From contig NZ_QPIB01000030.1 of the NCBI RefSeq assembly GCF_003671765.1, positions 1-32,376 on the forward strand: a stretch of 32,376 nt of DNA, in the 5' to 3' direction. This DNA is from Xenophilus sp. E41 (GTDB lineage: Bacteria > Pseudomonadota > Gammaproteobacteria > Burkholderiales > Burkholderiaceae_C). The notes beneath the pieces are model-generated. The model had not been told where the DNA came from. It ran no database searches and worked only from the letters and a program-made list of their open reading frames with translations. The position numbers and the translations under genes are program-made. Below, one piece after another: positions 21,493 through 29,416 of this stretch. Position 1 is the stretch's first letter, and each line of letters begins with the position of its first letter.

Positions 21493-22504
21493 CACCCCCA
21501 CCAGCGCCGCCGCAGAAGGCGCGCAGCACCGCGCAGCGAGCACGCCGCGCTGGACCGAGCGCCTGCACGGCTTCGGCCCGGTCATCGGCCTGGTGCTGCT
21601 GTGCATCGCCGGCGCCGCACTCAACAGCGACTTCGCCACACTCGACAACGCGATGAACGTGCTCACGCGCACGGCCTTCATCGGCATCATCGCGGTGGGG
21701 ATGTGCTTCGTGATCATCTCGGGCGGCATCGACCTGTCGGTGGGCTCGATGGCCGCGCTCATCGCCGGCAGCGTGATCATGTTCATCAACTGGGCGGGGC
21801 CGGCCACGGGCTCGCCGCTGCTGGCCGTGGTGCTCGGTGCGGGGCTCGCAGTGGTGCTGGGCGCGATGTTCGGCCTGGCGCACGGCCTGCTCATCACCAA
21901 GGGGCGCATCGAGCCCTTCATCGTCACCCTCGGTACCCTGGGCATCTTCCGCGCCTACCTCACCTACTTCGCCGACGGCGGCGCGCTCACGCTTGACAAC
22001 GAGCTGTCGGACCTCTACGCGCCGGTGTACTACGCCAGCCTGGCGGGCATCCCGGTGCCGGTCTGGATCTTCCTGCTGGTGGCCATCGTCGGCGGCGTGA
22101 TCCTCAACCGCACGGCCTACGGCCGCTACGTGCAGGCCATCGGCTCGAACGAGCAGGTGGCGCGCTACGCGGCCGTGGACGTGGACCGCGTGAAGATCCT
22201 CACCTACGTGCTGCTGGGCGTGTGCGTGGGCATCGCCACGCTGCTCTACGTGCCGCGGCTGGGTTCCGCCTCGCCCACCACGGGCATCTTATGGGAGCTG
22301 GAGGCGATCGCCGCCGTGATCGTCGGCGGCACGGCGCTCAAGGGCGGCGCGGGCAGCATCACCGGCACGGTGGTCGGCGCCATCCTGCTCTCGGTCATCA
22401 GCAACATCCTCAACCTCACCAGCATCATCAGCGTGTACCTCAACGCGGCGGTGCAGGGCTTCGTGATCATCGTGGTGGCCTTCCTGCAGCGAGGTCGCCG
22501 TTGA
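21479..22504 (+). CDS. Sugar ABC transporter permease (RbsC-like)
   Basis: The 341-residue membrane protein has about 8-10 hydrophobic helices. Family stretches of the RbsC/XylH/MglC group are visible: [54 protein letters not shown] and the C-terminal [20 protein letters not shown]. It should form the homodimeric channel for a monosaccharide or cyclitol. The ATG at 21479 lies inside the ATPase gene, a 14-nt overlap. A large palindrome follows before the binding-protein gene. Confidence 0.94.
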   Translation: MPTPDTPTSAAAEGAQHRAASTPRWTERLHGFGPVIGLVLLCIAGAALNSDFATLDNAMNVLTRTAFIGIIAVGMCFVIISGGIDLSVGSMAALIAGSVIMFINWAGPATGSPLLAVVLGAGLAVVLGAMFGLAHGLLITKGRIEPFIVTLGTLGIFRAYLTYFADGGALTLDNELSDLYAPVYYASLAGIPVPVWIFLLVAIVGGVILNRTAYGRYVQAIGSNEQVARYAAVDVDRVKILTYVLLGVCVGIATLLYVPRLGSASPTTGILWELEAIAAVIVGGTALKGGAGSITGTVVGAILLSVISNILNLTSIISVYLNAAVQGFVIIVVAFLQRGRR

Positions 22505-22524
22505 ACGCGCCGTTCGATCCCCCG

Positions 22525-22585
22525 CCGTTCGGGCCGAGCCTGTCGAAGCCGTGCACCGGCGCTTCGACAGGCTCGGCGCGAACGG
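22525..22585. repeat. Long palindromic repeat inside the sugar operon
   Basis: Two 25-nt arms (22525-22549 and 22561-22585) pair at 24 of 25 positions around an 11-nt loop; the 16-bp inner stem (CCGAGCCTGTCGAAGC pairing with GCTTCGACAGGCTCGG) is perfect. The right arm matches the repeat at 4634-4657. It lies between the permease and binding-protein genes, where such hairpins can stabilise or process mRNA. Confidence 0.8.
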
Positions 22586-22630
22586 GTGTTTTGTGCCAGT
22601 GACTTTCATCCAACCCAGGAGACTCCCAGC

Positions 22631-23593
22631 ATGACCTTCATCACCCGTCGCCTCGCGCTCACCGCCGTGGCCGCCGCCGCCTTCGCCAGCGTGCCGGCGC
22701 TGGCCGCCGAGAAAGTGAACCTCGGCGTGTCCATCCCGGCCGCCACGCACAGCTTCATGGGCGGCATCAACTACTGGGCCAACCAGGCCAAGAAGGACCT
22801 GGAGAAGCAGCACAAGGACCTGAAGATCACCATCAAGACGGCCGCCAACGCGCCCGAGCAGGCCAACCAGCTGCAGGACTTCAGCACCGTCACCAAGATC
22901 AACGCGCTGGTGGTCTTCCCCTTCGAATCGGCTGCATTGACCAAACCGGTCGCACAGGTCAAGGCCAAGGGCGCCTACGTCACGGTGGTCGACCGCGGCC
23001 TGACCGACACCAGCGCGCAGGACGCCTACGTCGCCGGCGACAACACCGCCTTCGGCAAGATCCCGGCCGAATACATCGCCAAGAAGCTCAATGGCAAGGG
23101 CAACGTGGTGGCGCTGCGCGGCATCGCGACCACGCTGGACAACGAGCGCATGGACGCCTTCAACGCCGTGCTCAAGAACTACCCCGACATCAAGCTGCTC
23201 GACGCCAAGTACGCCAACTGGAACCGCGACGACGCCTTCAAGGTCACGCAGGACTACCTGACGCGCTTCAAGGAGATCGACGCCATCTGGGCGGCCGACG
23301 ACGACATGGCCGTGGGCGTGCTCAAGGCCATCGAGCAGGCCAAGCGCAACGACATCAAGATCGTCTTCGGCGGTGCCGGCGCCAAGGGCATGGTCAAGAC
23401 CATCCTCGACGGCAAGGACCCGCGCATCGCGGCCGACGTGAGCTACTCGCCCAAGTTCATCTACGACGCGATCAAGCTCACGGCCGAGGCACGGCTGAAG
23501 GGCGAGAAGCTGCCGGCGACGACCATCATCCCGTCGGTGCTGATCACCAAGGACAACGCCAAGGACTTCTACCACCCGGATTCCCCTTTCTGA
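22631..23593 (+). CDS. Periplasmic sugar-binding protein (RbsB-like)
   Basis: The 320-residue protein begins with a signal peptide (MTFITRRLALTAVAAAAF, then VPALA and AEK), with predicted cleavage after Ala-Leu-Ala. A type I periplasmic binding fold follows: KVNLGVSIPAATHSFMGGIN, INALVVFPFESAALTKPV, VTVVDRGLTDTSAQDAYVAG and IDAIWAADDDMAVGVLKAIE. It should bind the sugar and deliver it to the permease. ATG 22631 has AGGAGA about 8 nt upstream; an ATG 15 codons earlier would spoil the signal peptide. Its own strong ribosome binding site after the palindrome suggests higher expression than the membrane parts. Confidence 0.94.
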   Translation: MTFITRRLALTAVAAAAFASVPALAAEKVNLGVSIPAATHSFMGGINYWANQAKKDLEKQHKDLKITIKTAANAPEQANQLQDFSTVTKINALVVFPFESAALTKPVAQVKAKGAYVTVVDRGLTDTSAQDAYVAGDNTAFGKIPAEYIAKKLNGKGNVVALRGIATTLDNERMDAFNAVLKNYPDIKLLDAKYANWNRDDAFKVTQDYLTRFKEIDAIWAADDDMAVGVLKAIEQAKRNDIKIVFGGAGAKGMVKTILDGKDPRIAADVSYSPKFIYDAIKLTAEARLKGEKLPATTIIPSVLITKDNAKDFYHPDSPF

Positions 23594-23608
23594 GCGGAAT
23601 CGGCCTCC

Positions 23609-23629
23609 GGCGCCCGTGGGACGGGCGCC
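23609..23629 (+). terminator. GC-rich hairpin after the binding-protein gene
   Basis: GGCGCCCGT (23609-23617) and ACGGGCGCC (23621-23629) form a perfect 9-bp stem with a GGG loop, followed by AGCAGCTATCGATTTAGTAGC. No long T run is present. It may act as a partial terminator or as 3' protection of the binding-protein message, since the same operon seems to continue. Confidence 0.5.
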
Positions 23630-23734
23630 AGCAGCTATCGATTTAGTAGCAATCGCAGTCGCCGCCGTCGCACCGGCGCCCCCGCGCTGCCGGCGGCGCG
23701 ACGGCACATGCGAGACGAAAAAGGACCCCTGGCC

Positions 23735-24760
23735 ATGCCACGCCCCGTCACCCTCTTCACCGGCCAGTGGGCCGACCTGACCCTGGCCGAACTGGCGCCG
23801 CTGGCGCGGCGCATGGGCTACGACGGCCTGGAACTCGCCTGCTGGGGCGACCACTTCGACGTGCAGCAGGCGCTCGCGTCGGAGACCTACGTCAAGGACA
23901 AGTGGGCGCTGCTGCGCGAGCACGGCCTCACCTGCCTGGCCATCGGCAACCACCTGGTGGGCCAGGCGGTGTGCGACCTCATCGACGAACGCCACCGCGC
24001 CATCCTGCCGGCGCATGTGTGGGGCGATGGCGATGCCGAAGGCGTGCGCCAGCGCGCAGCCCGCGAGCTGGCCGACACCGCGCGCGCCGCCGCGAAGTTC
24101 GGCGTGAAGGCCGTCACCGGCTTCACCGGCTCGTCGATCTGGCACGCCACCTACGCCTTCCCGCCCACCACCCAGGCCTACTGGGACGCGGGCTTCGCCG
24201 ACTTCGGCCGGCGCTTCGGCCCGATCCTCGACACCTTCGAGCAGCAGGACGTGAACTTCGCGCTCGAGGTGCACCCGACCGAGATCGCCTTCGACATCGC
24301 TTCGGCCGAGCGGGCCATCGAGGCCGTGGGCGGGCATCGCCGCTTCGGTTTCAACTTCGACCCCAGCCACCTGGCCTACCAGGGCGTGGACTACGTGCGC
24401 TTCATCCGCCGCTTTGCCGACCGCATCTACAACGCCCACATGAAGGACGTGTGGTGGGGCAAGGGCGACGGCAGCGTCGGCGTGTTCGGCGGCCACACCA
24501 GCTTCGGCGACGCGCGGCGCTTCTGGGACTTCCGCAGCGTCGGCCGCGGCATGGTGGATTTCGAATCCATCATCGTCGCGCTCAACGACATCGGCTACGC
24601 CGGGCCGCTGTCGGTCGAATGGGAGGACAGCCGCATGGACCGCGTGCACGGCGCCACCGAGAGCGCCGCCTTCTGCCGCCGGCTGGACTTCCCCGCCGCG
24701 GCCGGTGCCTTCGACGCCGCCTTCGACAAGGCTGCCCAGGGCGGGATGGCCGGCACATGA
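23735..24760 (+). CDS. Sugar phosphate isomerase/epimerase-like TIM barrel (AP endonuclease 2 fold)
   Basis: The 341-residue protein (from MPRPVTL) matches the xylose-isomerase-like TIM barrel family. It has an N-terminal [20 protein letters not shown] and [15 protein letters not shown], and metal-ligand-like residues in [36 protein letters not shown] and [12 protein letters not shown]. Enzymes of this fold isomerise or epimerise sugars, keto-inositols or keto-glycosides using Mn2+ or Mg2+. The substrate cannot be assigned. ATG 23735 has AAGGA about 11 nt upstream; an in-frame ATG at 23708 lacks one. The stop overlaps the start of a 20-codon mini-ORF by ATGA. Confidence 0.88.
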   Translation: MPRPVTLFTGQWADLTLAELAPLARRMGYDGLELACWGDHFDVQQALASETYVKDKWALLREHGLTCLAIGNHLVGQAVCDLIDERHRAILPAHVWGDGDAEGVRQRAARELADTARAAAKFGVKAVTGFTGSSIWHATYAFPPTTQAYWDAGFADFGRRFGPILDTFEQQDVNFALEVHPTEIAFDIASAERAIEAVGGHRRFGFNFDPSHLAYQGVDYVRFIRRFADRIYNAHMKDVWWGKGDGSVGVFGGHTSFGDARRFWDFRSVGRGMVDFESIIVALNDIGYAGPLSVEWEDSRMDRVHGATESAAFCRRLDFPAAAGAFDAAFDKAAQGGMAGT

Positions 24761-24819
24761 GCGCGGGCCCGAACGCTCTTCAGGTCCTGGCACTTCGTCC
24801 CGAAGCGGCCGCGCGATGA
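24757..24819 (+). CDS. 20-codon bridging mini-ORF between isomerase and oxidoreductase
   Basis: An ATG at 24757 overlaps the isomerase stop (ATGA 24757-24760). The frame runs 20 codons (MSAGPNALQ to PEAAAR) to a TGA that overlaps the oxidoreductase ATG (ATGA 24816-24819). The peptide has no recognisable domain. It exactly fills the gap, and the oxidoreductase has no clear ribosome binding site, so a role in translational coupling is inferred. Codon composition is like coding DNA here, but at this length that proves little. Confidence 0.4.
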   Translation: MSAGPNALQVLALRPEAAAR

Positions 24820-25967
24820 CGAAAAAACTGCGCTACGCCATGGTCGGCGGCGGCCAGGGCGCCTTCATCGGCGCCGTGCACCGCAAGGCCCTGGCGATCG
24901 ACGGCCAGGCCGAGCTGGTGGCCGGCGCGCTGGCCTCCACGCCCGAGCGCGCCCGCGCGTCGGGCCGCGAGCTGGGCCTGGCCGACGATCGCAACCACGC
25001 CGACTGGCAGGCGCTGCTCGACGACGAGCTCGCACGAAGCGCCGACGAGCGCGTCGACTTCGTCTCCATCGTCACGCCCAACCACCTGCACCATCCGGTG
25101 GCCAAGGCCTTCGCCGAGGCGGGCATCCACGTCGTGTGCGACAAGCCGCTGGTCCACACCAGCGAACAGGCCGAGGACCTGCTGCGCACCGTCGAGCGCA
25201 GTGGCAGCGTGTTCGGCGTGACCTACAACTACAGCGGCTACCCGATGGTGCGCGAGGCGCGCGCGCTGGTGGCCGCCGGCGCGATCGGCGAGGTGCGCAA
25301 GGTGGTGGTCGAGTACCACCAGGGCTGGCTGGCCACCAAGCTCGAGGGCAGCGACAACAAGCAGGCCGGCTGGCGCACCGACCCGGCCCGCAGTGGCGCG
25401 GCCGGCGCACTGGGCGACATCGGCTCGCATGCCGAGAACCTGGTCGCCACCGTCACCGGTCTGGAGCTCGAGAGCCTGTGCGCCGACCTCGGCACCTTCG
25501 TGGCGGGACGCCAGCTCGACGACGACGCCAGCCTGCTGCTGCGCTTCAAGGGCGGGGCGCGCGGCGTGCTCATGGCCACGCAGATCGCGGTGGGTTGCGA
25601 GAACGACCTGCGCCTGCGCGTCTTCGGCAGCACCGGCACGCTGGACTGGCGCCAGGAGCAGCCCGACACGCTGGTGCATGCGCCCATCGACGGCCCGCGC
25701 CGTCTGCTCACACGCGGGTCGCCCTGGCTCGGCGAGTCGGCGCGCCTGGCCACGCGGCTGCCCGCTGGCCATCCCGAAGCCTTCATCGAGGCCTTCGCCA
25801 ACGTGTACCTCGGCGTCATCGCGCGCATCCGTGCGCTGCAACAGGGCGTGGCACCGGAGCCGCTGCACGCGGACCATCCGACCCTCGCCGACGGCGCACG
25901 CGGCGTGCGCTTCATCGAGAAGGCGCTGCAAAGCGCGGCCAGCACGCAGAAGTGGACGGCCTTCTGA
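24816..25967 (+). CDS. Gfo/Idh/MocA-family NAD(P)-dependent oxidoreductase
   Basis: The 383-residue protein has an N-terminal Rossmann fold ([18 protein letters not shown]), [19 protein letters not shown], and the DKP motif (VCDKPLVHT) in place of the common EKP. The C-terminal catalytic domain has [19 protein letters not shown] followed by SHAENL, with His placed as the general acid-base. Such enzymes oxidise sugar or cyclitol hydroxyls, and several pair with a TIM-barrel isomerase as here. It probably works on the sugar imported by the upstream ABC system. The start ATG is 4 nt inside the mini-ORF and lacks its own ribosome binding site. It is the last gene of the operon. Confidence 0.9.
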   Translation: MTKKLRYAMVGGGQGAFIGAVHRKALAIDGQAELVAGALASTPERARASGRELGLADDRNHADWQALLDDELARSADERVDFVSIVTPNHLHHPVAKAFAEAGIHVVCDKPLVHTSEQAEDLLRTVERSGSVFGVTYNYSGYPMVREARALVAAGAIGEVRKVVVEYHQGWLATKLEGSDNKQAGWRTDPARSGAAGALGDIGSHAENLVATVTGLELESLCADLGTFVAGRQLDDDASLLLRFKGGARGVLMATQIAVGCENDLRLRVFGSTGTLDWRQEQPDTLVHAPIDGPRRLLTRGSPWLGESARLATRLPAGHPEAFIEAFANVYLGVIARIRALQQGVAPEPLHADHPTLADGARGVRFIEKALQSAASTQKWTAF

Positions 25968-26054
25968 GGCGCGGCACGGCCTAGCCCGAACGCCCTATGG
26001 GCGGCAGTGCGCGCGGGCGGTAGAAACGGCGGTCCTCGTTCCTGCGCCACCGCC

Positions 26055-26732
26055 ATGACCCCCCGCCTCGCCTGGCTGCCCGCCCTGTCGCTCGCCATCG
26101 CCATCGCCGCCGCCGCGCCGGCCCATGCCGGCCCCACCTTCCCCGAACGCAAGGCCGGGCTGTGGGAGATGCGCTCGACCCAGAAGGCTGGCGCCAAGGA
26201 CGGCATCGTCGTGCAGCAGTGTGCCGACCCCGCCACCGACAAGGCGCTGCAGGAATACGGTCTCTCGCAGCCGAAGATGAACCGCAAGTTCTGCAAGGAA
26301 GAGATGCGCAACGAGGCCGGCAAGATGCTGGTGCACACCGAGGTCTGCAAGCAGAGCGAGACCACCATGACGCGGCGCATCGTCATGTCGGGCGACTTCA
26401 ATGCGGCCTACCGCGTCGAGTCGCACACGGTCTACGAGCCCAGGCCCAAGGCGCCCCCGACCGACGACGACATGGTGGCCGAAATGCGCTGGCTGGGCGC
26501 CTGCCCCTCGACCATGAAGCCGGGCGACATGGTGATGCCGGGCGGCATGAAGATGAACGTGGCCGACATGACCCGCATGGGCGCCATGGCCGGCCAGCTG
26601 ATGCGCACGGGCCCCGACACCAAGCCCGGCGAGATGACCCTGCCCGACGGCACCAAGGTCGACATGGAGGCCATGAAGCGCATGGCGGCCGAGATGCAGA
26701 AGCAGATGCCCGCCCGCACGCCGGCGCGCTAG
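26055..26732 (+). CDS. Secreted DUF3617-family protein, Met-rich
   Basis: The 225-residue protein starts with a signal peptide ([20 protein letters not shown], cleavage near AHA/GPTF). The DUF3617 opening follows: [16 protein letters not shown], then [14 protein letters not shown]. Four Cys remain in the mature part (QQCAD, KFCKE, EVCKQ, GACPS) and could make two disulfides. The C-terminal third is strikingly methionine-rich (16 Met in about 75 residues, for example [18 protein letters not shown]). The family has no established function. It would be periplasmic. ATG 26055 is chosen by the signal peptide. It stands alone and converges on the VOC gene with a 22-bp gap. Confidence 0.8.
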   Translation: MTPRLAWLPALSLAIAIAAAAPAHAGPTFPERKAGLWEMRSTQKAGAKDGIVVQQCADPATDKALQEYGLSQPKMNRKFCKEEMRNEAGKMLVHTEVCKQSETTMTRRIVMSGDFNAAYRVESHTVYEPRPKAPPTDDDMVAEMRWLGACPSTMKPGDMVMPGGMKMNVADMTRMGAMAGQLMRTGPDTKPGEMTLPDGTKVDMEAMKRMAAEMQKQMPARTPAR

Positions 26733-26754
26733 CGTGGGGCTGCGCGCATCGCGT

Positions 26755-27372
26755 TCAGGCCAGGTGCATGTCCCAGGGCGTGGCGCCCGCCGGCAGCGGT
26801 GGCCGGCGTGTGAGCGCGTCCAGCGCCTCGCCGGCCTCGAAGCGCGCGGCCAGCGCCGCCGGGTCGAAGCGGATGCCCATGAAGTTCTCCGCGTAGGCGC
26901 CGCTGTCGAAGAAGGCCTGGACCTCCTGCGCGCTGGCAAAGACGTCGTATTGCAGTTCGACGCGGTTCCCGTCCGGGTCCTTGTAGTAGAGCGAGATCGT
27001 CGGTCCGTGGTTGATGCACCAGTAGGGCGTGATCTCCAGCGCCTGCAGGCGGCGCCAGGTGGCCAGCAGCTCGCCCAGCGTCGCGTACGTGAAGGCGACA
27101 TGCTCCAGGCCCGGCAGCGCGTCGTCGCTGCGCAGGCCGGCGAGGTCGGGTCGCCCGATCAGCCCGAGGCGGTGGTGCTCCTCGTCGTAGCTCAGAAAGC
27201 ACACCATCTCGTTCTCGAAGGCCACGCTCGCTTCCAGCAGGCAGCGGTACCAGGCACGCGAGCGCGCGAGATCGGACACGCGCAGCACCACGTGCGCCAG
27301 CTTGGCCGGGCGGATCGGCACGGCCGTGGCGTCCGGCAGCGGCCGGGCGGGAAGTGCGAGCTGCGAACTCAT
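26755..27372 (-). CDS. VOC-family protein, candidate single-domain extradiol dioxygenase
   Basis: The 205-residue protein has one VOC pair (AHVVLRVSDLARSRAWYRCL and GLEHVAFTYATLGELL). His27, His91 and Glu139 form a likely 2-His-1-carboxylate metal site. His122 (INHGPTISLYYKDPDG) and Tyr129 sit where extradiol dioxygenases such as BphC have catalytic His241 and Tyr250. Spacings (64, 48) are close to BphC (64, 50). The protein is shorter than two-domain BphC enzymes (about 290-300). It could open catechol-like rings, or be another VOC enzyme. Its start overlaps the FAH hydrolase stop by ATGA (27369-27372), so the two probably act in one pathway. Confidence 0.75.
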   Translation of the reverse strand: MSSQLALPARPLPDATAVPIRPAKLAHVVLRVSDLARSRAWYRCLLEASVAFENEMVCFLSYDEEHHRLGLIGRPDLAGLRSDDALPGLEHVAFTYATLGELLATWRRLQALEITPYWCINHGPTISLYYKDPDGNRVELQYDVFASAQEVQAFFDSGAYAENFMGIRFDPAALAARFEAGEALDALTRRPPLPAGATPWDMHLA

Positions 27373-28241
27373 GCCGCCACCTCCTCGATCACCGGGTTCT
27401 CGATGTGGCCCAGGCCGTCGATCTCCACCCGTACGCGGTCGCCGGGCGCGAGGTAGCGTGGCGGGTCCATCAGCGCACCCACGCCGGCCGGGCTGCCGGT
27501 GGTCAGGACGTCGCCGGGCTCCAGCGTGAAGGCGGTGCTGAGTTCGGCCACCATGTCCTCGACGCGGTGGATCATCTCCGAGGTGTGGCCGTCCTGCCGC
27601 AGTTCGCCATTGACCCAGGTGCGCAGGCGCAGGGCGTGGGGGTCGGGCACTTCGTCGCGCGTGACCAGCCAGGGGCCGAAGGGGCCGTGGGTGTCGAAGG
27701 ACTTGCCCAGCGTGTGGGTGGGGCTGCGCAACTGCCAGTCGCGCACGCTCAGGTCGTTGACCACCACGTAGCCCGCCACCACCGCCATCGCATCGGCCGC
27801 CGCCACATGCCGGCAGCGCCGCCCGATCACGACGCCGAGTTCGCCTTCATAGTCCATCTGCAGCGACACGCGCGGACGCTGCACCGCGTCGTAGGGGCCG
27901 GCCACGCAGGACACCTGCTTGTTGAACCACACCTGCCCATGGCCGGCGCGGACCAGCCCGACGCGCGCCGCTTCGGCCAGGTGCGACGCGTAGTTGCCGC
28001 CCAGCGCCAGGAACTTGCGCGGCTGCGGAATCGGGGCGCACAGGCGGACCTCCGTGAGCGGCACGCGGGGCGCGCGGCGCGCTGCGTCGGCCGCCCAGAC
28101 CAGGCCGGCCTGGCCCAACGTCAGCAGTTCCACGAGCGAGGCCGGCGCACCGGCGCAGCCACTCAAATCGCCCAGGGTGTCGTCGTCCTGCAGGCAGCCC
28201 AGGCGCGTGCGGCCGTGTTGCACGTAGGTGGCCAGCTTCAT
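27369..28241 (-). CDS. Fumarylacetoacetate hydrolase (FAH) family enzyme
   Basis: The 290-residue protein has the FAH core: KFLALGGNYASHLAEA, MDYEGELGVVIGRRCRHV, GYVVVNDLSVRDWQ, GKSFDTHGPFGPWLVT and LEPGDVLTTGSPAGVGALMD. Glu132, Glu134 and Asp163 are placed as the divalent-metal ligands. Members hydrolyse C-C bonds of diketo acids, decarboxylate or isomerise oxalocrotonate, or hydrate 2-oxopentenoate. Next to a VOC enzyme it could process a ring-cleavage product. ATG 28241 has GGAGAC about 9 nt upstream. It is divergent from a LysR regulator with a 102-nt gap. Confidence 0.9.
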   Translation of the reverse strand: MKLATYVQHGRTRLGCLQDDDTLGDLSGCAGAPASLVELLTLGQAGLVWAADAARRAPRVPLTEVRLCAPIPQPRKFLALGGNYASHLAEAARVGLVRAGHGQVWFNKQVSCVAGPYDAVQRPRVSLQMDYEGELGVVIGRRCRHVAAADAMAVVAGYVVVNDLSVRDWQLRSPTHTLGKSFDTHGPFGPWLVTRDEVPDPHALRLRTWVNGELRQDGHTSEMIHRVEDMVAELSTAFTLEPGDVLTTGSPAGVGALMDPPRYLAPGDRVRVEIDGLGHIENPVIEEVAA

Positions 28242-28343
28242 CGAGTTGTCTCCAGTTCGTCTTGCACGTATGGTTCATCATCTTTTTGGGACGATCGCTT
28301 GGCAATGTCGGATAACAAGACATATCGTTCGACTGACGGGACG
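28242..28343. promoter_or_regulatory. Divergent control region between FAH gene and LysR gene
   Basis: The 102-nt gap is less GC-rich than its flanks, as expected for promoters. An 8-nt direct repeat GGGACGAT occurs at 28288-28295 and 28338-28345, exactly 50 nt apart. The stretch from TGTCGGATA to TATCGTTCGAC (about 28306-28332) is an imperfect inverted repeat. Binding by the LysR regulator is inferred from the divergent layout. Confidence 0.4.
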
Positions 28344-29270
28344 ATGAACGGTGACGATCTGGCCGACTACGCCCTCTTCGTGGCCGTGGTGGAGCAGGGC
28401 AGCTTCACCGCCGCCGGCGTAGAGGTGGGGGTGCCCAAGTCCAGCGTGAGCCGGCGGATCGCGCTGCTGGAGGCGCGGCTGGGGGTGCGGCTGTTGCAGC
28501 GCAGTTCGCGCCATGTGTCGACCACCTCGATCGGTCAGCAGTTCTACGAGCGCTGCCAGGCGATGGTGGCCATGGGCCGCGAGGCGCACGAGGTGGTGCG
28601 ACAGGCGGTGGCCGTGCCGCAGGGGCCGCTGCGCGTGAGCTGTCCGCTCACGCTCGCGCAGGTCTGGCTCACGCCCCTGCTGCCCCGTTTCGCGCAGGAG
28701 TTTCCGCGCGTGCGGCTGATGCTCAGCAGCACCAGCCGCCGTGTCGACCCGGTGGAGGAGCCGGTCGACGTGGCCCTGCGGGTGCGGCGCCCGCCCTTCG
28801 AGGATTCGGCGCTGGTGGTGCGCACGCTCGGCCGGTCGACCGACGTGTTGGTGGCAGCGCCCCGCCTGGTGGAGACGCACGGCATGCCCAGCGAGGTCGA
28901 CGCGCTGCGCCACTGGCCCACGCTGGCACTGTCGGCGCAGGCGGGGCGCGCCAAGTGGGTGCTGAATGACGGCACACGAACGGTCACGCTGGTGCACGAG
29001 GCGCGGCTGGTCTCCGACGACATGCTCGCGCTACGGCATGCCGCGGTGGAAGGCCTGGGGCTGGCGCTGCTGCCCGAACTGATCTGCGTCGACGCGCTGG
29101 CGCGCGGAACCCTGCGCCGCGTGCTGCCGCAGTGGCACAGCGGATCCGGCGAGATCCAGGCCGCGTTCGCAAGCCGCCGCGGGATGCTGCCGGCCGTGCG
29201 GGCCTTCATCGACTTCCTGGCCGCCCATCCTCCGCTGCAGCTGTCGCCGGCCGGCCCCGGCGCGCCTTAG
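28344..29270 (+). CDS. LysR-family transcriptional regulator
   Basis: The 308-residue protein has the N-terminal LysR helix-turn-helix (LADYALFVAVVEQGSFTAAG, then VPKSSVSRRIALLEARLGVR) and a periplasmic-binding-like effector domain (GPLRVSCPLTLAQVWLTPLL onward). It probably controls the divergent FAH-VOC pair in response to an aromatic acid or a pathway intermediate. MNGDDLADYALF at 28344 fits the usual LysR N-terminus. An ATG 13 codons earlier (28305) is possible, but neither has a strong ribosome binding site. Confidence 0.92.
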   Translation: MNGDDLADYALFVAVVEQGSFTAAGVEVGVPKSSVSRRIALLEARLGVRLLQRSSRHVSTTSIGQQFYERCQAMVAMGREAHEVVRQAVAVPQGPLRVSCPLTLAQVWLTPLLPRFAQEFPRVRLMLSSTSRRVDPVEEPVDVALRVRRPPFEDSALVVRTLGRSTDVLVAAPRLVETHGMPSEVDALRHWPTLALSAQAGRAKWVLNDGTRTVTLVHEARLVSDDMLALRHAAVEGLGLALLPELICVDALARGTLRRVLPQWHSGSGEIQAAFASRRGMLPAVRAFIDFLAAHPPLQLSPAGPGAP

Positions 29271-29416
29271 GGGCTCGGCAGGCGCCCGCCGCGGGCTGCG
29301 CGTCGGCGCGACCGCGCCCGGCAGGTAGGTCGGCGCCGCGAGCCTGCGTGCGCGCGTCGCGCGCCCCTCGCGGCGCTGCCTGCGGTGCACAGCCTTTGCG
29401 CCACACTTGCCCCATC

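Noticed and set aside
22525-22585. Palindrome as an insertion-sequence terminal repeat
   Set aside because: The arms enclose only 11 nt, with no transposase and no target duplication visible. A hairpin repeat explains it better.
23708-23734. Upstream ATG at 23708 as isomerase start
   Set aside because: It has no ribosome binding site and adds a polar stretch atypical for the family; the ATG at 23735 follows AAGGA.
22289-24793. 834-codon minus-strand ORF across the sugar operon
   Set aside because: It runs antisense to the permease, binding protein and isomerase and lacks any motif.
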